Source of the DNA: Algibacillus agarilyticus | Lineage (GTDB): Bacteria > Pseudomonadota > Gammaproteobacteria > Enterobacterales > Alteromonadaceae | DNA: 49,821 nt | Reading direction: 5' to 3' | Assembly: GCF_003286125.1 (NCBI RefSeq) | Contig: NZ_QMED01000035.1 | Span: forward strand, 1-49,821 | In this document: positions 35,830 through 45,602 of the stretch, piece after piece | How positions within the stretch are numbered: position 1 is the stretch's first letter | Layout: every line of letters starts with the position of its first letter | Translations under genes and position numbers: made by a program | Notes under the pieces: generated by a model | What the model saw: the letters and a program-made list of their open reading frames with translations, nothing else | The model's database searches: none | What the model was told of the DNA's origin: nothing

Positions 35830-36125
35830 GATGTTCGATCCTCTTTCGCTGTATCATCTTCTTGCTCTTCTGCTGCGGTATATTCAAAAAATCGCAACAC
35901 TGCAATCATACCGATAAAATTAATTAACGCGTAAACGATGGCGATATCGAGAAAGTCAGGGCGACCACTAAAAAAACCAATAACAGCGATAAAAAGAACT
36001 GTTTTAGTACCAAACATATTAACACCCAGAATGCGGTCATAAACCGTATCTGCTTTTAATGCACGTGCCAATGCCAAAATCATGACTGACAATATTGCAA
36101 TACAAGTTGCTGCTAGGATCAGCAT
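35826..36125 (-). CDS. mrpF: Mrp antiporter subunit F
   Basis: A 99-residue protein with three helices. The MnhF pattern ADTVYDRILGVNMFGTKTVLFIAVIGF and DIAIVYALINFIGMIAVLRFFEY is clear. It overlaps mrpE by 1 nt and mrpG by 4 nt. Confidence 0.9.
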   Translation of the reverse strand: MLILAATCIAILSVMILALARALKADTVYDRILGVNMFGTKTVLFIAVIGFFSGRPDFLDIAIVYALINFIGMIAVLRFFEYTAAEEQEDDTAKEDRTS

Positions 36126-36619
36126 TATTGTGCCCCTTTATATTCATCGTACACTTTATCGACCATATCGCCATGCTTAAGTGACTCTATCGATTCGTCA
36201 TTTAAAGCGTGAATGGTGACGTATTTATCGTCAATATCAATGCTCAAGGTACCTGGAGTTAAAGTGATCGAGTTAGCGTAAAGCACTCGACTTTTTTGCG
36301 GGATTTTATCAATAGGTAATTTGCCAATTGCGGGTCTTAATTCTTTTTTGTTGCCCCAAACGAGTCGAGTGACACTAAGACTAGATGAAACAACTTGACC
36401 CAATAACCAGACAATATAACGAAGAAAGGAAAGGTTAAGCGCAAGCTTTTGCTGCTCTGTATCTGTGTTATCCATTCTATGCAGTAAAATAAGCACAAGC
36501 GTTACGGATATAAGACCAAAAGCGAGTAATAACGGTTTGAGAAACCCCGATAAAAGTAGCCAAAATCCAGAGAGTACTATTGCCCAAACTGATAAATATA
36601 TTATTGTTTTTTTATCCAT
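36125..36619 (-). CDS. mrpE: Mrp antiporter subunit E
   Basis: A 164-residue protein: two to three N-terminal helices, then the cytoplasmic MnhE domain with LYANSITLTPGTLSIDIDDKYVTIHALND, which is diagnostic. First gene of the nine-gene operon. The 152-nt gap to the universal stress gene upstream may hold the operon promoter, but no convincing boxes were picked out. Confidence 0.9.
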   Translation of the reverse strand: MDKKTIIYLSVWAIVLSGFWLLLSGFLKPLLLAFGLISVTLVLILLHRMDNTDTEQQKLALNLSFLRYIVWLLGQVVSSSLSVTRLVWGNKKELRPAIGKLPIDKIPQKSRVLYANSITLTPGTLSIDIDDKYVTIHALNDESIESLKHGDMVDKVYDEYKGAQ

Positions 36620-36771
36620 CTCAGTTCCAAATCACTTCTAAGCCAATTAACATATAGCTAGCATTTACTTAAATATCAAACTGTTAATTAATTTAAGCCA
36701 AATTTCAGAGCACTCTACACCATAAAAATACGCTTGTTAAAGCGTGTATGCATAATTTCTCTTTATATTCA

Positions 36772-37626
36772 TTATTTTTTTAGCTCAATTAATAAAGAGT
36801 CCGTTCTTAAATTGTGCATTGTTTTTTCAGCGACATTGCCTAATAATTTGCCTTTAAGGCCCGTTCTGCCTGTGCTGCCCATGATAACGAGTTCTGCTTT
36901 AAGTTTACTCGCACAGTTGGGAAGTGTTTTTTCTGGTGCACCAGCCGTTATATGTATTTGAACATTAGGCAGGTCATAATCTTTAACTAGGGTTAGCAAT
37001 TTTTCTTCACCTTCTGCGCGGTGCTCACGGGTGTATTGTTTGATATCGATAATATCGAGTTCTCTTAGAATATTAGAGACAGGCAAGCTATAGACTAGAT
37101 GAATTTGACAGTTAAATGTTTCGGCCCATTTTTTTGTCCATTTTAGGATGGTATCGTTTAATTCTCTGTGCGCTTCGTCTTTAACATTAGGGTCGAGTGC
37201 CGCTAATACAACGTGTTTTTGTCGCCAATGTTGTTGGCTTGCGATTAAAACTGGAATGTCTAATTGACGAATTAATTCCCAATCACATGGCGTATGAAAC
37301 AAGGTTTCTGAACGATGCCCAGCTTTTAAAACTAAATCAAAGTTTTTGTCTTTACAATAGTCTACGACCCACTTTGCAATATCTTGTGTGGACACCACTT
37401 GTGTGCGAATAATATCTTTTTGTTCATAGTCTTTAAAAATATCAGCAACACAATCCGATAATTGAGTTGTTTCTTCATCAAATTCCGCGCGACCTAATTC
37501 ATTTTGTTGAATAAAACGGACTATATCTATTTCATCTCCTAGGGGGGCTGCAATATCATGTGCTTTCTTTATTGAACAGTTCTCGGTGTCGTGCACATCA
37601 GTGATCACTAAGATAGATTTAGCCAT
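36772..37626 (-). CDS. Tandem universal stress protein (UspE-like)
   Basis: A 284-residue cytoplasmic protein with two USP domains (about 1-140 and 150-284). The second ends with the nucleotide-binding pattern VIMGSTGRTGLKGKLLGNVAEKTM. The first begins KSILVITDVHDTENCSIKKA and keeps LVLKAGHRSE in place of the full ATP loop. ATG 37626 is chosen because AAGGA lies 6 nt before it; the frame runs 18 codons further upstream. It is located just upstream of the Mrp-like operon on the same strand, suggesting a shared stress link. Confidence 0.88.
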   Translation of the reverse strand: MAKSILVITDVHDTENCSIKKAHDIAAPLGDEIDIVRFIQQNELGRAEFDEETTQLSDCVADIFKDYEQKDIIRTQVVSTQDIAKWVVDYCKDKNFDLVLKAGHRSETLFHTPCDWELIRQLDIPVLIASQQHWRQKHVVLAALDPNVKDEAHRELNDTILKWTKKWAETFNCQIHLVYSLPVSNILRELDIIDIKQYTREHRAEGEEKLLTLVKDYDLPNVQIHITAGAPEKTLPNCASKLKAELVIMGSTGRTGLKGKLLGNVAEKTMHNLRTDSLLIELKK

Positions 37627-37945
37627 AAATTTCCTTGAAATTGAACGAATTAAGTAAGTTGATATAACTAAAAGTAGCATAGTAATTAAATGTTGCTTGA
37701 GAATGTTTAAGCTAGCCTCATCACTTTTTAGCTGTTTGATACTTTTTCAATGTAAACGCACAATCTGGAGGGCTTTATCTTAATTAAATTAAGCTAACGT
37801 AATAAATGTGCTTTAAACAGCGGTAAGGCTTAAAGTGTGAAAAACATGAAATATCAACTAGTTGATTTGTGAGATTCGGTGTTTAAGTGTGTTCTAACTG
37901 CTAAACTAGTTTGGAATAAAGCTTGTTTGATAACTAGAGGGCCAA
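37627..37945. other. Divergent intergenic region
   Basis: About 320 bp between the universal stress gene and the next plus-strand gene. Apart from a short palindrome near 37779-37793 (CTTAATT/AATTAAG type), nothing is recognised. Confidence 0.4.
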
Positions 37946-39025
37946 ATGAAAAAGGGGAATGCTTATACAAGCTTGACGGTAATTGGTGTGCTGATAGGCA
38001 TTTTGTTATATGGCTTAAATACACCCTCTGATACAACTATTTTAGTCGATAATGTTATCGACGACTTAACTCCAGTTGCCGCGCCTGATTATCAAAATGA
38101 ACCTGAGGTTGCTGAGTTAAAAGTGCAACCTTTCAATACCGCTGAACAGGATCGTTATAAACGAATAAAAGAGCAAGATGCCAAAATAGAACCGATATTA
38201 AGTTTTGAAGACGATTGGTGTTTTCGCTCAGAGTTAACTAAAGATGATATTCAGTATGCTAAATTTCAAAAAAATGAGTGGGATTTAGCCCGAGGTTCAC
38301 TTAACTTTTCGACGAGAAAAAACAGCCGGTCTAAAAACTTTACCGATAACGATGCTCTCGCATTATCATACAAAGTAATGAATAAAGCTGATTTAATCAC
38401 TTCGGCTAAAAGCGGTGACGTGATCGCCAAAATTGCGTTACTAAAACGCAGAGGCCTTTCTCGTAAAACAAAAATAAACCTAGCTCACCACCTGTTAGTA
38501 GAGGGTAAAACCGGCAACGCATTAGTCTTTTTAGTCGCTCAAAAAGTAGGACCACTCAATCGAGTTATCAGATCGGGTAGAGAGTTTACTGAAAAACATA
38601 AATCAGCGTTAATGAACGCACTCGTCTATGCCAATTTCGGATTAGAACGTTACGATGATTCAGCTTTATTGGCACTGATGGCTCCGACAAAGCAAAACCA
38701 AACGCTAAAACTACTGTCAATGTTAACGCCAGAAGACATGGAAACGGTTGAACTACGTTTACAAAAATTTAAAAGCAGGATTGATGAAAAAAGGCTAGAG
38801 AAAGGTTACCCGCCAATTTCAGATATCGAGATCCCTAAAATAGCAAAACATGATTTCGAGTGGAATATGGGGTTTTGGTTTAACGAAGCGGGTGAAGAAA
38901 TGAGGCTTTATCGCGACCTTAACGCCTCTCATATCGAACAATTAACAGAGAGTGAATGCACTAAACGTGTGTCCGAACAATTAAAAAAGACTGAAGAAGA
39001 TAATGCACATGTTGAAGTTGATTAA
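37946..39025 (+). CDS. Anchored protein of unknown function
   Basis: A 359-residue protein with one N-terminal membrane segment (SLTVIGVLIGILLYGL), so anchored or exported. The rest is soluble, helical and rich in Lys, Glu and Leu. KSGDVIAKIALLKRRGLSRKTKINLAHHLLVEGKTGNALVFLV (about 160-200) could be a Sel1- or TPR-like repeat. A single Trp-Cys pair (DDWCFRS) and a late Cys (SECTKR) could form a disulfide. SD GAGGG precedes ATG 37946. I do not recognise the family. Confidence 0.6.
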   Translation: MKKGNAYTSLTVIGVLIGILLYGLNTPSDTTILVDNVIDDLTPVAAPDYQNEPEVAELKVQPFNTAEQDRYKRIKEQDAKIEPILSFEDDWCFRSELTKDDIQYAKFQKNEWDLARGSLNFSTRKNSRSKNFTDNDALALSYKVMNKADLITSAKSGDVIAKIALLKRRGLSRKTKINLAHHLLVEGKTGNALVFLVAQKVGPLNRVIRSGREFTEKHKSALMNALVYANFGLERYDDSALLALMAPTKQNQTLKLLSMLTPEDMETVELRLQKFKSRIDEKRLEKGYPPISDIEIPKIAKHDFEWNMGFWFNEAGEEMRLYRDLNASHIEQLTESECTKRVSEQLKKTEEDNAHVEVD

Positions 39026-39325
39026 ATTAGCTAATACCCAATATTTTTATTGTTCAATTCATGGTCAATAAAAATTTATTCTATTTAACTCACCAAATCA
39101 AATTATCCCTTATGTAGATGCGAGTCAGGCCTCGTTAGGACATCCATTAATAACACCTCATCGCCTGATTGGTTTACCGTGTAAATCAAATTTAATTATC
39201 GGTGACTGTTCTGCGTGGTTTAATATTAAAAGTTGGTTACTTCCATTACTTAAATCGTAAACATCAAATTGTCATTATTTTGTCTTCAGTTAATGTACTG
39301 ATTAATAGGTTAAGCATTAACACTT

Positions 39326-39590
39326 ATACCAATCCGTAATAATAAGTGCCCACTCAGCGAGCGTTTAAATGCGCTTAATCAAGACGCTTGAATGAAAGAA
39401 TAGTAGTGCTCTTTTGAGTTCGAGTAACACAGACTAAACGCATCTAAAACTCGCCTGAAAGGAATGCCCCAGCGGCTTTTGACCTGCGTTATCGGTATTT
39501 GAAAGGGAACAACCATTCCTACACACCGACGCCTTGTTCAAAAACCGCTGGATGCATTCTGAGAGATCACTTATTTATATGAATTGGTAT
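39326..39590. mobile_element. MITE-like element, 265 bp
   Basis: Terminal inverted repeats of 23 bp with 4 mismatches start ATACCAAT and end AATAAGTG (39326-39348), mirrored at 39568-39590. There is no ORF inside. Internal sequence includes AACGCAGGTC-type blocks on the minus strand. Non-autonomous elements with this terminus are familiar from Alteromonadales and vibrio genomes. It fills much of the 39026-39636 gap and ends about 46 nt before the next gene. Confidence 0.7.
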
Positions 39591-39636
39591 TATTTTACGT
39601 ATAACAAGTTGTGATATTGCGCTTTTGAACTTATTT

Positions 39637-40665
39637 ATGGCATTATTGGCAAGATCTGGTTTCATTCCAATTGTAAAAATTGGTAACCATAAAATTAATA
39701 GACTATTACCTGTGGATCTTATGTTAAAAAATACTGCTTTTACGTTATCTGTTTTAGTTGTTGTCGCACTGGCAATGATCTTTCCGAGCCTTTTTCAACA
39801 GGTTGGTGATTATAAGTTAACGGGGCTTATTGTTCCGTTGTTGATGATCATCATGTTTGGTATGGGTACGTCAGTCGGCATAAAAGATTTTTTACGCGTG
39901 GCTAAAATGCCTAAAAGCATCGCCGTGGGTATTATTTGTCAATTTACTATTATGCCGTTTATCGGGATGTCGCTCGCTATTATTTCAGGCCTACCGCCTG
40001 AAATTGCTGCGGGTATTATACTGGTGGGTTGTGCGCCGGGCGGATTAGCGTCTAATGTGATGGCGTATATATCAGGTGCTAATTTAGCGCTTTCGTTATC
40101 GCTTACGGCTATATCGACTTTAATTGCTCCATTTGCGACCCCTTTATTGATGTCGGCATTAGCAGGTGAGTATATACCGATTGATGCGGTGGCTATGTTT
40201 TGGAGTATCACTAAAATTGTTATTTTACCCGTCGTTGCTGGTTTGGTTTTTAATCACTTTTTACATGGGAAATATCCTATTGTTGATCGCGCAATGCCGA
40301 TTGTATCGATGGTGGGGATCGTTGTTATCATTGCTGTAATTACCGCGGCGGGCCGCGATAATTTGATCACACTTGGGTTTACGTTAATTGGCCTTGTGAT
40401 GTTGCAAAATATTTTAGGCTTAACACTCGGTTATGGTGTTGCGCGACTTATTCGTATGGATGAGCCATCAGCTCGAGCAATTGCGTTTGAAGTTGGCATG
40501 CAAAACTCTGGGTTGGCATCGGGTATTGCGGTTGAAATGGGGCGAGTTGCCAGCATGGGGATCGCGCCTGCGATTTTTGGTCCGGTGATGAATATTAATG
40601 GTTCTATTTTGGCTTCGTATTGGCGCAAGAGTGCTAACAAATTTAATAAAAACAAAAATAAGTAA
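39637..40665 (+). CDS. Bile acid:sodium symporter (SBF/BASS) family transporter
   Basis: A 342-residue inner-membrane carrier with about nine to ten helices. Family marks are MIIMFGMGTSVGIKDFLRV, GIILVGCAPGGLASNVMAYISGANLALSLSLTAISTLIAPFATPLL and AFEVGMQNSGLASGIAV, which holds the sodium-site region. Members move organic anions such as pantoate, pyruvate or sulfated compounds with sodium; the substrate here is unknown. ATG 39637 is used; ATG 39721 (MLKNTAFTL), which has GTGGA upstream, is an alternative and would remove a 28-residue lead. The terminator at 40695 ends the unit. Confidence 0.85.
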   Translation: MALLARSGFIPIVKIGNHKINRLLPVDLMLKNTAFTLSVLVVVALAMIFPSLFQQVGDYKLTGLIVPLLMIIMFGMGTSVGIKDFLRVAKMPKSIAVGIICQFTIMPFIGMSLAIISGLPPEIAAGIILVGCAPGGLASNVMAYISGANLALSLSLTAISTLIAPFATPLLMSALAGEYIPIDAVAMFWSITKIVILPVVAGLVFNHFLHGKYPIVDRAMPIVSMVGIVVIIAVITAAGRDNLITLGFTLIGLVMLQNILGLTLGYGVARLIRMDEPSARAIAFEVGMQNSGLASGIAVEMGRVASMGIAPAIFGPVMNINGSILASYWRKSANKFNKNKNK

Positions 40666-40694
40666 ATATTTTTAGACACTATATTCGTTTATAT

Positions 40695-40721
40695 AAAACG
40701 CACCTACCTTAGGTGCGTTTT
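40695..40721 (+). terminator. Rho-independent terminator
   Basis: A 12-bp perfect stem (AAAACGCACCTA / TAGGTGCGTTTT) with a 3-nt loop and a trailing T-rich stretch, 30 nt after the symporter stop. Confidence 0.85.
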
Positions 40722-40891
40722 GATTTATTTAGTTGGTATGTTTTTAATGGTCATGTTCTTTTTATTGGCCTTGCACAATGATTTATCTGGTTACGATCTC
40801 ACTTCTTGTATCGCTTTTATCTTGGCTAAATTAACTAATTTGAGTGTAGATAACAATAAACTAAAACCACGGTTGTTATTAACACAACGCA

Positions 40892-43800
40892 TTAGCCCGT
40901 TTGTTTTCTAGCGTTCAGGTTGACTAAATTATTTAACGGTTCTGGTTTATGAAAATGAAACCCTTGTAAATAGTCGACTCCCACGTCAATTAAATAATCG
41001 GCAATGGCTTCAGAGGTAACAAATTCGGCGATGGTTTCTATGCCTAAGGTTTTGCCTATATCCGCCATCGATTTAACCATGGCTTGATCAAGTGGGTCTT
41101 TATCAACATTGGTAATAAAACAGCCATCAATTTTTAGATAGTTAACCGGTAAATTTTTAAGATAATTAAAGGATGATAATCCAGCACCAAAATCGTCAAG
41201 GGCAAATTTAAACCCTGCTGTTCGCAACCGTTCAATAAAAGCCGATGCTTTTGATATGCTGCCAATCGCGGCGGTTTCAGTGATTTCAAAACAAATATCA
41301 GCCGGATTAATGTTAAATTCTTTTTGGTAGGTTTCTATCTCTTCAATTATTTCGGTTTTATCAATCGATTTACCCGATAAGTTAATGGCGCATGTAATAT
41401 CGTGATCTCTCAATATTTCTCGGTGTTTATTTAACCATGCAAAGGTTTGGCGAACGACACAAATATCAACGCGATGAATTAAACCATAACGCTCGGCTGC
41501 GGGTAAAAAGGCATTGGGGGTAATAATTAAACCATCATCTTCTTTCATGCGAATGAGTATTTCAAAGTGTAAGGGCGTTTTGTGCCCTTTGGTATGAGAG
41601 ATTGATGGGGTAATAAGTTGAAAGAAAAGTTCAAAACCATTCTCTTGTGTTATTGCATCTTGCAAACGCCGAGCCCATTGTGCGTCACCACTCATTTGGT
41701 CTATTTCGGTATCTGATTTTTTGAATACAGAAACTTGGTTTTTACCTCGTTTTTTTGATGTGTAGCAAGCAGTATCGGCTTGTATTAACACGTCTTGCAC
41801 GTTCGTGGTTTGGGCGTTTATTTCGACTAACCCGATACTCGTCGTTACCCCGAATTCTTTATTGTCTTGTTTGTATTTATATTCTGCTATTTTAATTTTT
41901 ATTTTTTCAGCGATCGCGATACTGCGATCAATAGGGCAGTGCGTTAAAATAATCGCAAACTCATCACCGCCTAAACGAGCTAATGTATCGTGATGGCGAA
42001 TGTTATCTTTCATCAGCGTGCTTACCTCTTTTAGCAAAACATCGCCGGCTGCATGTCCACAAATATCGTTTACAAATTTAAACTCATCTAGATCAATAAA
42101 AATTAAACTGTGTTTAATGTTCGATGCTGTTTCAGCTTGCACTTCATTGACTATTTGCTGTAAACGAAGATCAAATTCTCGGCGATTATACAGGTCAGTC
42201 AGTGGGTCATGCGTGGCTTGATGATTTAGCTTAGATTGAATTTGTTGTGATTGGGTGATGTCTTGAAAAACAATAACAATACCACTTAGATTTTTAGCTT
42301 TGTCAAAAATAGGAGAGGCGGTATATCGAATGGCATAAATATCATCGCTGCGACTAAATAACAATTGGCTTTTTTGAGAAATAATTGTTTTTTTATTTTG
42401 GTTTATATTTGTTATTAACTGATCATTGGGGTGATCGGTAATTTTATCGACAGCACAAAATACACGATGTAAGGGTTTGCCCAGTGCATCTTTTTCATGC
42501 CAGCCGGTTAATTTTTCTGCTGTGCGGTTTAGGTATTGCACATTGCCACGTGGCGAAATTGAAATAACGCCATCGCCTATCGAATCTAAGGTTTTTTTTG
42601 CTCGTTCTTTTTCTTGAAATAAATCATTTTCAGCAATTTTTTGCAGTGTTATATCATGCACAAAACAGATGGTTTGGTCTTCGCGGTGGCTACTGGCCGA
42701 TGCAGTCATATTCAGAAATATAGGTTCTTTTGATGTTGCTAGTTGGCCTTCAATAAATATGTCTTCGATCGTATCAAAAATCGCGCCCCAAGGTAGGTGT
42801 GTAATTATCACTTCTTGCGGCAAGGCTAATGCTTTTTCTCGATGAATTAATTCATTAAATGGAATCGGGAAGTGCATGTTTTGCTTTATACCAAAAATGG
42901 CTTTGGCAGCCGGGTTCGCATTTATTACTTGGGCATCTTTATCTAAGGTTAAGATCCCGGCTTGCACATCTTTAATAATCGTTTTAGTTTTTTTTACGGC
43001 GTCTTCAGCTCGTTCCATTAACTGATTATATTTTTGCGCAACTTGGCCGACCTCTGTAAAGGGTTCAACGGGCAATCGCTTTGATAAATCGCTATCTACA
43101 TTAGCGTCATTCACGGTTAATAAAAAATCAATTAAGTCGGTACGCGCGTCATGTTCAGATACGTTTAATCCGATGTATTCTTGTTTGGGGGTAACCCGTA
43201 ATTTATAGCAGTAACTCGCTACTTTTAATAAACCCCAAGTGATAGAGAATGTCCAAATTGCACACGTTACTATGCCTATTAATTGGGTTTGTAATTGTTC
43301 CCACCGCGAAAGTCCTGTGCCTAATAATTCAAGATCAGCAAATATGGCAACAGCGAGTGTTCCCCATATGCCGGCAAATAAATGAGCTGGTATCGCATCA
43401 ATTGCATCATCGATTTTGTAATGTGCTAACAAGGCCGACCCATAATAAACAATTACGCCCCCGATCGCGCCAATCATAATAGCCGAGGGCTGACCAACCG
43501 CATGACAACTCGCCGTAATAGAAACCAATCCCGCGATAATACCATTTAGTGGTGCAACACTGGTTTGCACGTAAGGGCTTTTAACTATTGTGCTGAGCAA
43601 ATAACTACTAATACCGCCGGCCATTGCTGCCATGATGGTATTCACAATAATAGTTGGGACTAGATTATTGAATTTTAAGGTACTGCCAGCATTAAACCCT
43701 ATCCAGCCAATAATAAACATAATAATTGCGAGTGTGGCTAATGTTAGGTTACTGGGCGAGACATGTTGTCGTCCTTTTTTAAATACGCCCGTTCTAGGGC

Positions 43801-44332
43801 CTATAATTAAAATAGCAGCCAGTGCAGCCCAGCCGCCTAAACTGTGCACGACGGTAGAACCCGCAAAATCGACAAAGCCTATGCTACTTAAATAGCCCTT
43901 TTCGCCCCCTAGTGCACCACCCCAAGTTAAGTGCGTAAAAACGGGGTAGATGAGAGAGGCAATAATAACGGCAATAAATAAGTAAGCGATAAATCGCGTG
44001 CGTTCGGCAATGGCGCCAGAAACGATCGTTATGGCGGTTGCACAGAACATAGCTTGAAATAAGAAAAAACTCCCGAGCTCAGGTGAGTTTTGATCAATAC
44101 TAACAAAAAAATAATCGGTGCCAACAACCCCACTCCACGAATCACCAAATGACAAACCAAAGCCAATAGCCCACCAGATCATAAAAGTAACGACTAAATC
44201 GGCTAAATTTTTCATCGCCACATTAATAGAGTTTTTAGTGCGGGTAAGCCCAGATTCAAAACAAAGAAACCCGGCTTGCATAATAAGCACCAAAATAGTG
44301 CCAAACATCAACCATAATGTATCAATTGTCAC
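40892..44332 (-). CDS. Ammonium transporter fused to PAS-GGDEF-EAL
   Basis: A 1146-residue inner-membrane sensor. Residues 1-395 are a complete Amt domain: VDFAGSTVVHSLGG and DAIPAHLFAGIWGT hold the Asp and the twin His of the ammonium pore. About 405-450 is a HAMP-like linker, 450-570 and 590-705 are PAS domains, and 715-880 is GGDEF with intact LGGDEF and an upstream inhibitory site RHHD. About 890-1135 is EAL, with EIL replacing EAL but all catalytic residues kept (INLSG, FEITETA, DDFGAG, YLKIDG, AEFV). It probably links ammonium sensing or uptake to cyclic-di-GMP turnover. No glnK gene lies beside it, which supports a sensor role. Confidence 0.9.
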   Translation of the reverse strand: MTIDTLWLMFGTILVLIMQAGFLCFESGLTRTKNSINVAMKNLADLVVTFMIWWAIGFGLSFGDSWSGVVGTDYFFVSIDQNSPELGSFFLFQAMFCATAITIVSGAIAERTRFIAYLFIAVIIASLIYPVFTHLTWGGALGGEKGYLSSIGFVDFAGSTVVHSLGGWAALAAILIIGPRTGVFKKGRQHVSPSNLTLATLAIIMFIIGWIGFNAGSTLKFNNLVPTIIVNTIMAAMAGGISSYLLSTIVKSPYVQTSVAPLNGIIAGLVSITASCHAVGQPSAIMIGAIGGVIVYYGSALLAHYKIDDAIDAIPAHLFAGIWGTLAVAIFADLELLGTGLSRWEQLQTQLIGIVTCAIWTFSITWGLLKVASYCYKLRVTPKQEYIGLNVSEHDARTDLIDFLLTVNDANVDSDLSKRLPVEPFTEVGQVAQKYNQLMERAEDAVKKTKTIIKDVQAGILTLDKDAQVINANPAAKAIFGIKQNMHFPIPFNELIHREKALALPQEVIITHLPWGAIFDTIEDIFIEGQLATSKEPIFLNMTASASSHREDQTICFVHDITLQKIAENDLFQEKERAKKTLDSIGDGVISISPRGNVQYLNRTAEKLTGWHEKDALGKPLHRVFCAVDKITDHPNDQLITNINQNKKTIISQKSQLLFSRSDDIYAIRYTASPIFDKAKNLSGIVIVFQDITQSQQIQSKLNHQATHDPLTDLYNRREFDLRLQQIVNEVQAETASNIKHSLIFIDLDEFKFVNDICGHAAGDVLLKEVSTLMKDNIRHHDTLARLGGDEFAIILTHCPIDRSIAIAEKIKIKIAEYKYKQDNKEFGVTTSIGLVEINAQTTNVQDVLIQADTACYTSKKRGKNQVSVFKKSDTEIDQMSGDAQWARRLQDAITQENGFELFFQLITPSISHTKGHKTPLHFEILIRMKEDDGLIITPNAFLPAAERYGLIHRVDICVVRQTFAWLNKHREILRDHDITCAINLSGKSIDKTEIIEEIETYQKEFNINPADICFEITETAAIGSISKASAFIERLRTAGFKFALDDFGAGLSSFNYLKNLPVNYLKIDGCFITNVDKDPLDQAMVKSMADIGKTLGIETIAEFVTSEAIADYLIDVGVDYLQGFHFHKPEPLNNLVNLNARKQTG

Positions 44333-44651
44333 TTTACTTCCTTTTCGTTAGATAGGGATAGAACTCGTTTTAAGTTTAACTTATTGATATAAAAGTATTT
44401 ATTATTCCTTGATTAACACTTAATAAAGAAAACGAGTGTGGGTTATGTATAAAAAGCAATAAACCTGCCACCTCTGCTATTAATTGACCGTAAGTTAATA
44501 TGGGTTTTAGCCCATTAAATTATCAACTATGCAAAGTTAACAAGATTAAAGTTTTTATGATTGTGATGATTTTTATTATGCTGGTGGGGTTTCGCGAGAG
44601 CACCGAAGTTATTGGTTTTTGTTCATCAACAGATGCTGAAATTAGCCTGAG
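44333..44651. other. Intergenic region
   Basis: About 320 bp with no gene. One small hairpin (ATGGG-TTTTAG-CCCAT, near 44500-44515) is visible; its strength as a terminator is low. Confidence 0.4.
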
Positions 44652-45434
44652 TTAGAGATCGAGGTAGTGGTTTATCGACGCGCTTAATTTAGGATTGTTG
44701 ATATCGTTAACCCAATTTCGTGCCGCAATTGGATCTTGTTTTTTGTATTTTTCTAACACGGCAACATGTGCACCCACTATGTCTTCAAACTTTAATGGGG
44801 ATGTTGTTAAATCATCTAACCAAGTTAAAGCTTCGTATGGGTTTTTATCACCCCACGCAAGGGCGATTTCAAAAACAATATCGGGCCAAATTTGTTCTGT
44901 TGTTAAATGTTGTAGCTGATAAAAAACATAGTCGGGTTGTTGTTTGGCATAATTTTTTAAAACAGATCGCATGAGTAACTGATATTCAGATTCAGAAAAT
45001 TTGTTACTTTGAGTTTGTAACCAATTTAGCGCTATTTCAGGTGAGGTGAGTCCCCAGTTATTTATCAAAGAGAGACTTAGAGCAAATTGCTCCGGAAGTT
45101 CAGCCTGATCGAGCAATATCGCCGCTTGTTCAGGGGCGGTTTGGTTGAGTTGATAAATACGTGAGATTAAAGTAATAGGAGGCTTTGTAACAGGTGTATT
45201 TTGCGGTGCTGTTTTATTAGCTGCGTTATTTAACGGCAAAGCGCTGAGCTTAGCTATATTATGTTGAGAATTATGTTGCGATTCTATTTTGTGAGGTGCT
45301 TTAGGTTGGCTGTTGGTTAAATCGAGTGACTGAACCTTATTATTAGGATCTGTTGTGTTTAACCAAAAAAATACGGCAATAGCGGTGAGCAAAATAAGTA
45401 TGATATCAATGCGGCTTATAATTTTTTTGGTCAT
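44652..45434 (-). CDS. Anchored helical-repeat protein, unknown
   Basis: A 260-residue protein. One N-terminal membrane helix (IDIILILLTAIAVFFWL) is followed by a Gln/Asn/Pro-rich linker (about 35-88) and a helical repeat domain. Units such as NNWGLTSPEIALNWLQTQ, AKQQPDYVFYQLQHL, AWGDKNPYEALTWLDDL and KKQDPIAARNWVNDI recur about every 35 residues, as in proteins with weak TPR/Sel1-like motifs. No catalytic motif is seen. Periplasmic scaffold or lipoprotein-like accessory role is possible; unassigned. Confidence 0.6.
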   Translation of the reverse strand: MTKKIISRIDIILILLTAIAVFFWLNTTDPNNKVQSLDLTNSQPKAPHKIESQHNSQHNIAKLSALPLNNAANKTAPQNTPVTKPPITLISRIYQLNQTAPEQAAILLDQAELPEQFALSLSLINNWGLTSPEIALNWLQTQSNKFSESEYQLLMRSVLKNYAKQQPDYVFYQLQHLTTEQIWPDIVFEIALAWGDKNPYEALTWLDDLTTSPLKFEDIVGAHVAVLEKYKKQDPIAARNWVNDINNPKLSASINHYLDL

Positions 45435-45567
45435 CGTTTTATGTCATTTATATTGGTCAATTAAGTACGTGGCCTCACATGAATTTGAGGCAAGAGCCTT
45501 TGCTTTTGGGTTAAAATTTTTATTGCTCATTCATGTCGGTATACGACAACACGCTGTAATGGGTAGC

Positions 45568-45590
45568 AAAACGCGCCCCTGGCGCGTTTT
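45568..45590 (-). terminator. Rho-independent terminator
   Basis: A 10-bp perfect stem (AAAACGCGCC / GGCGCGTTTT) with loop CCT, 13 nt past the stop of the jelly-roll gene. Confidence 0.8.
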
Positions 45591-45602
45591 AACTCAATAG
45601 TT

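Noticed and set aside
45561-45590. GGGTAGCAAA resembling the first box of the shared promoter motif
   Set aside because: No GACT follows after 15 nt, it overlaps a terminator, and no gene starts downstream on that strand.
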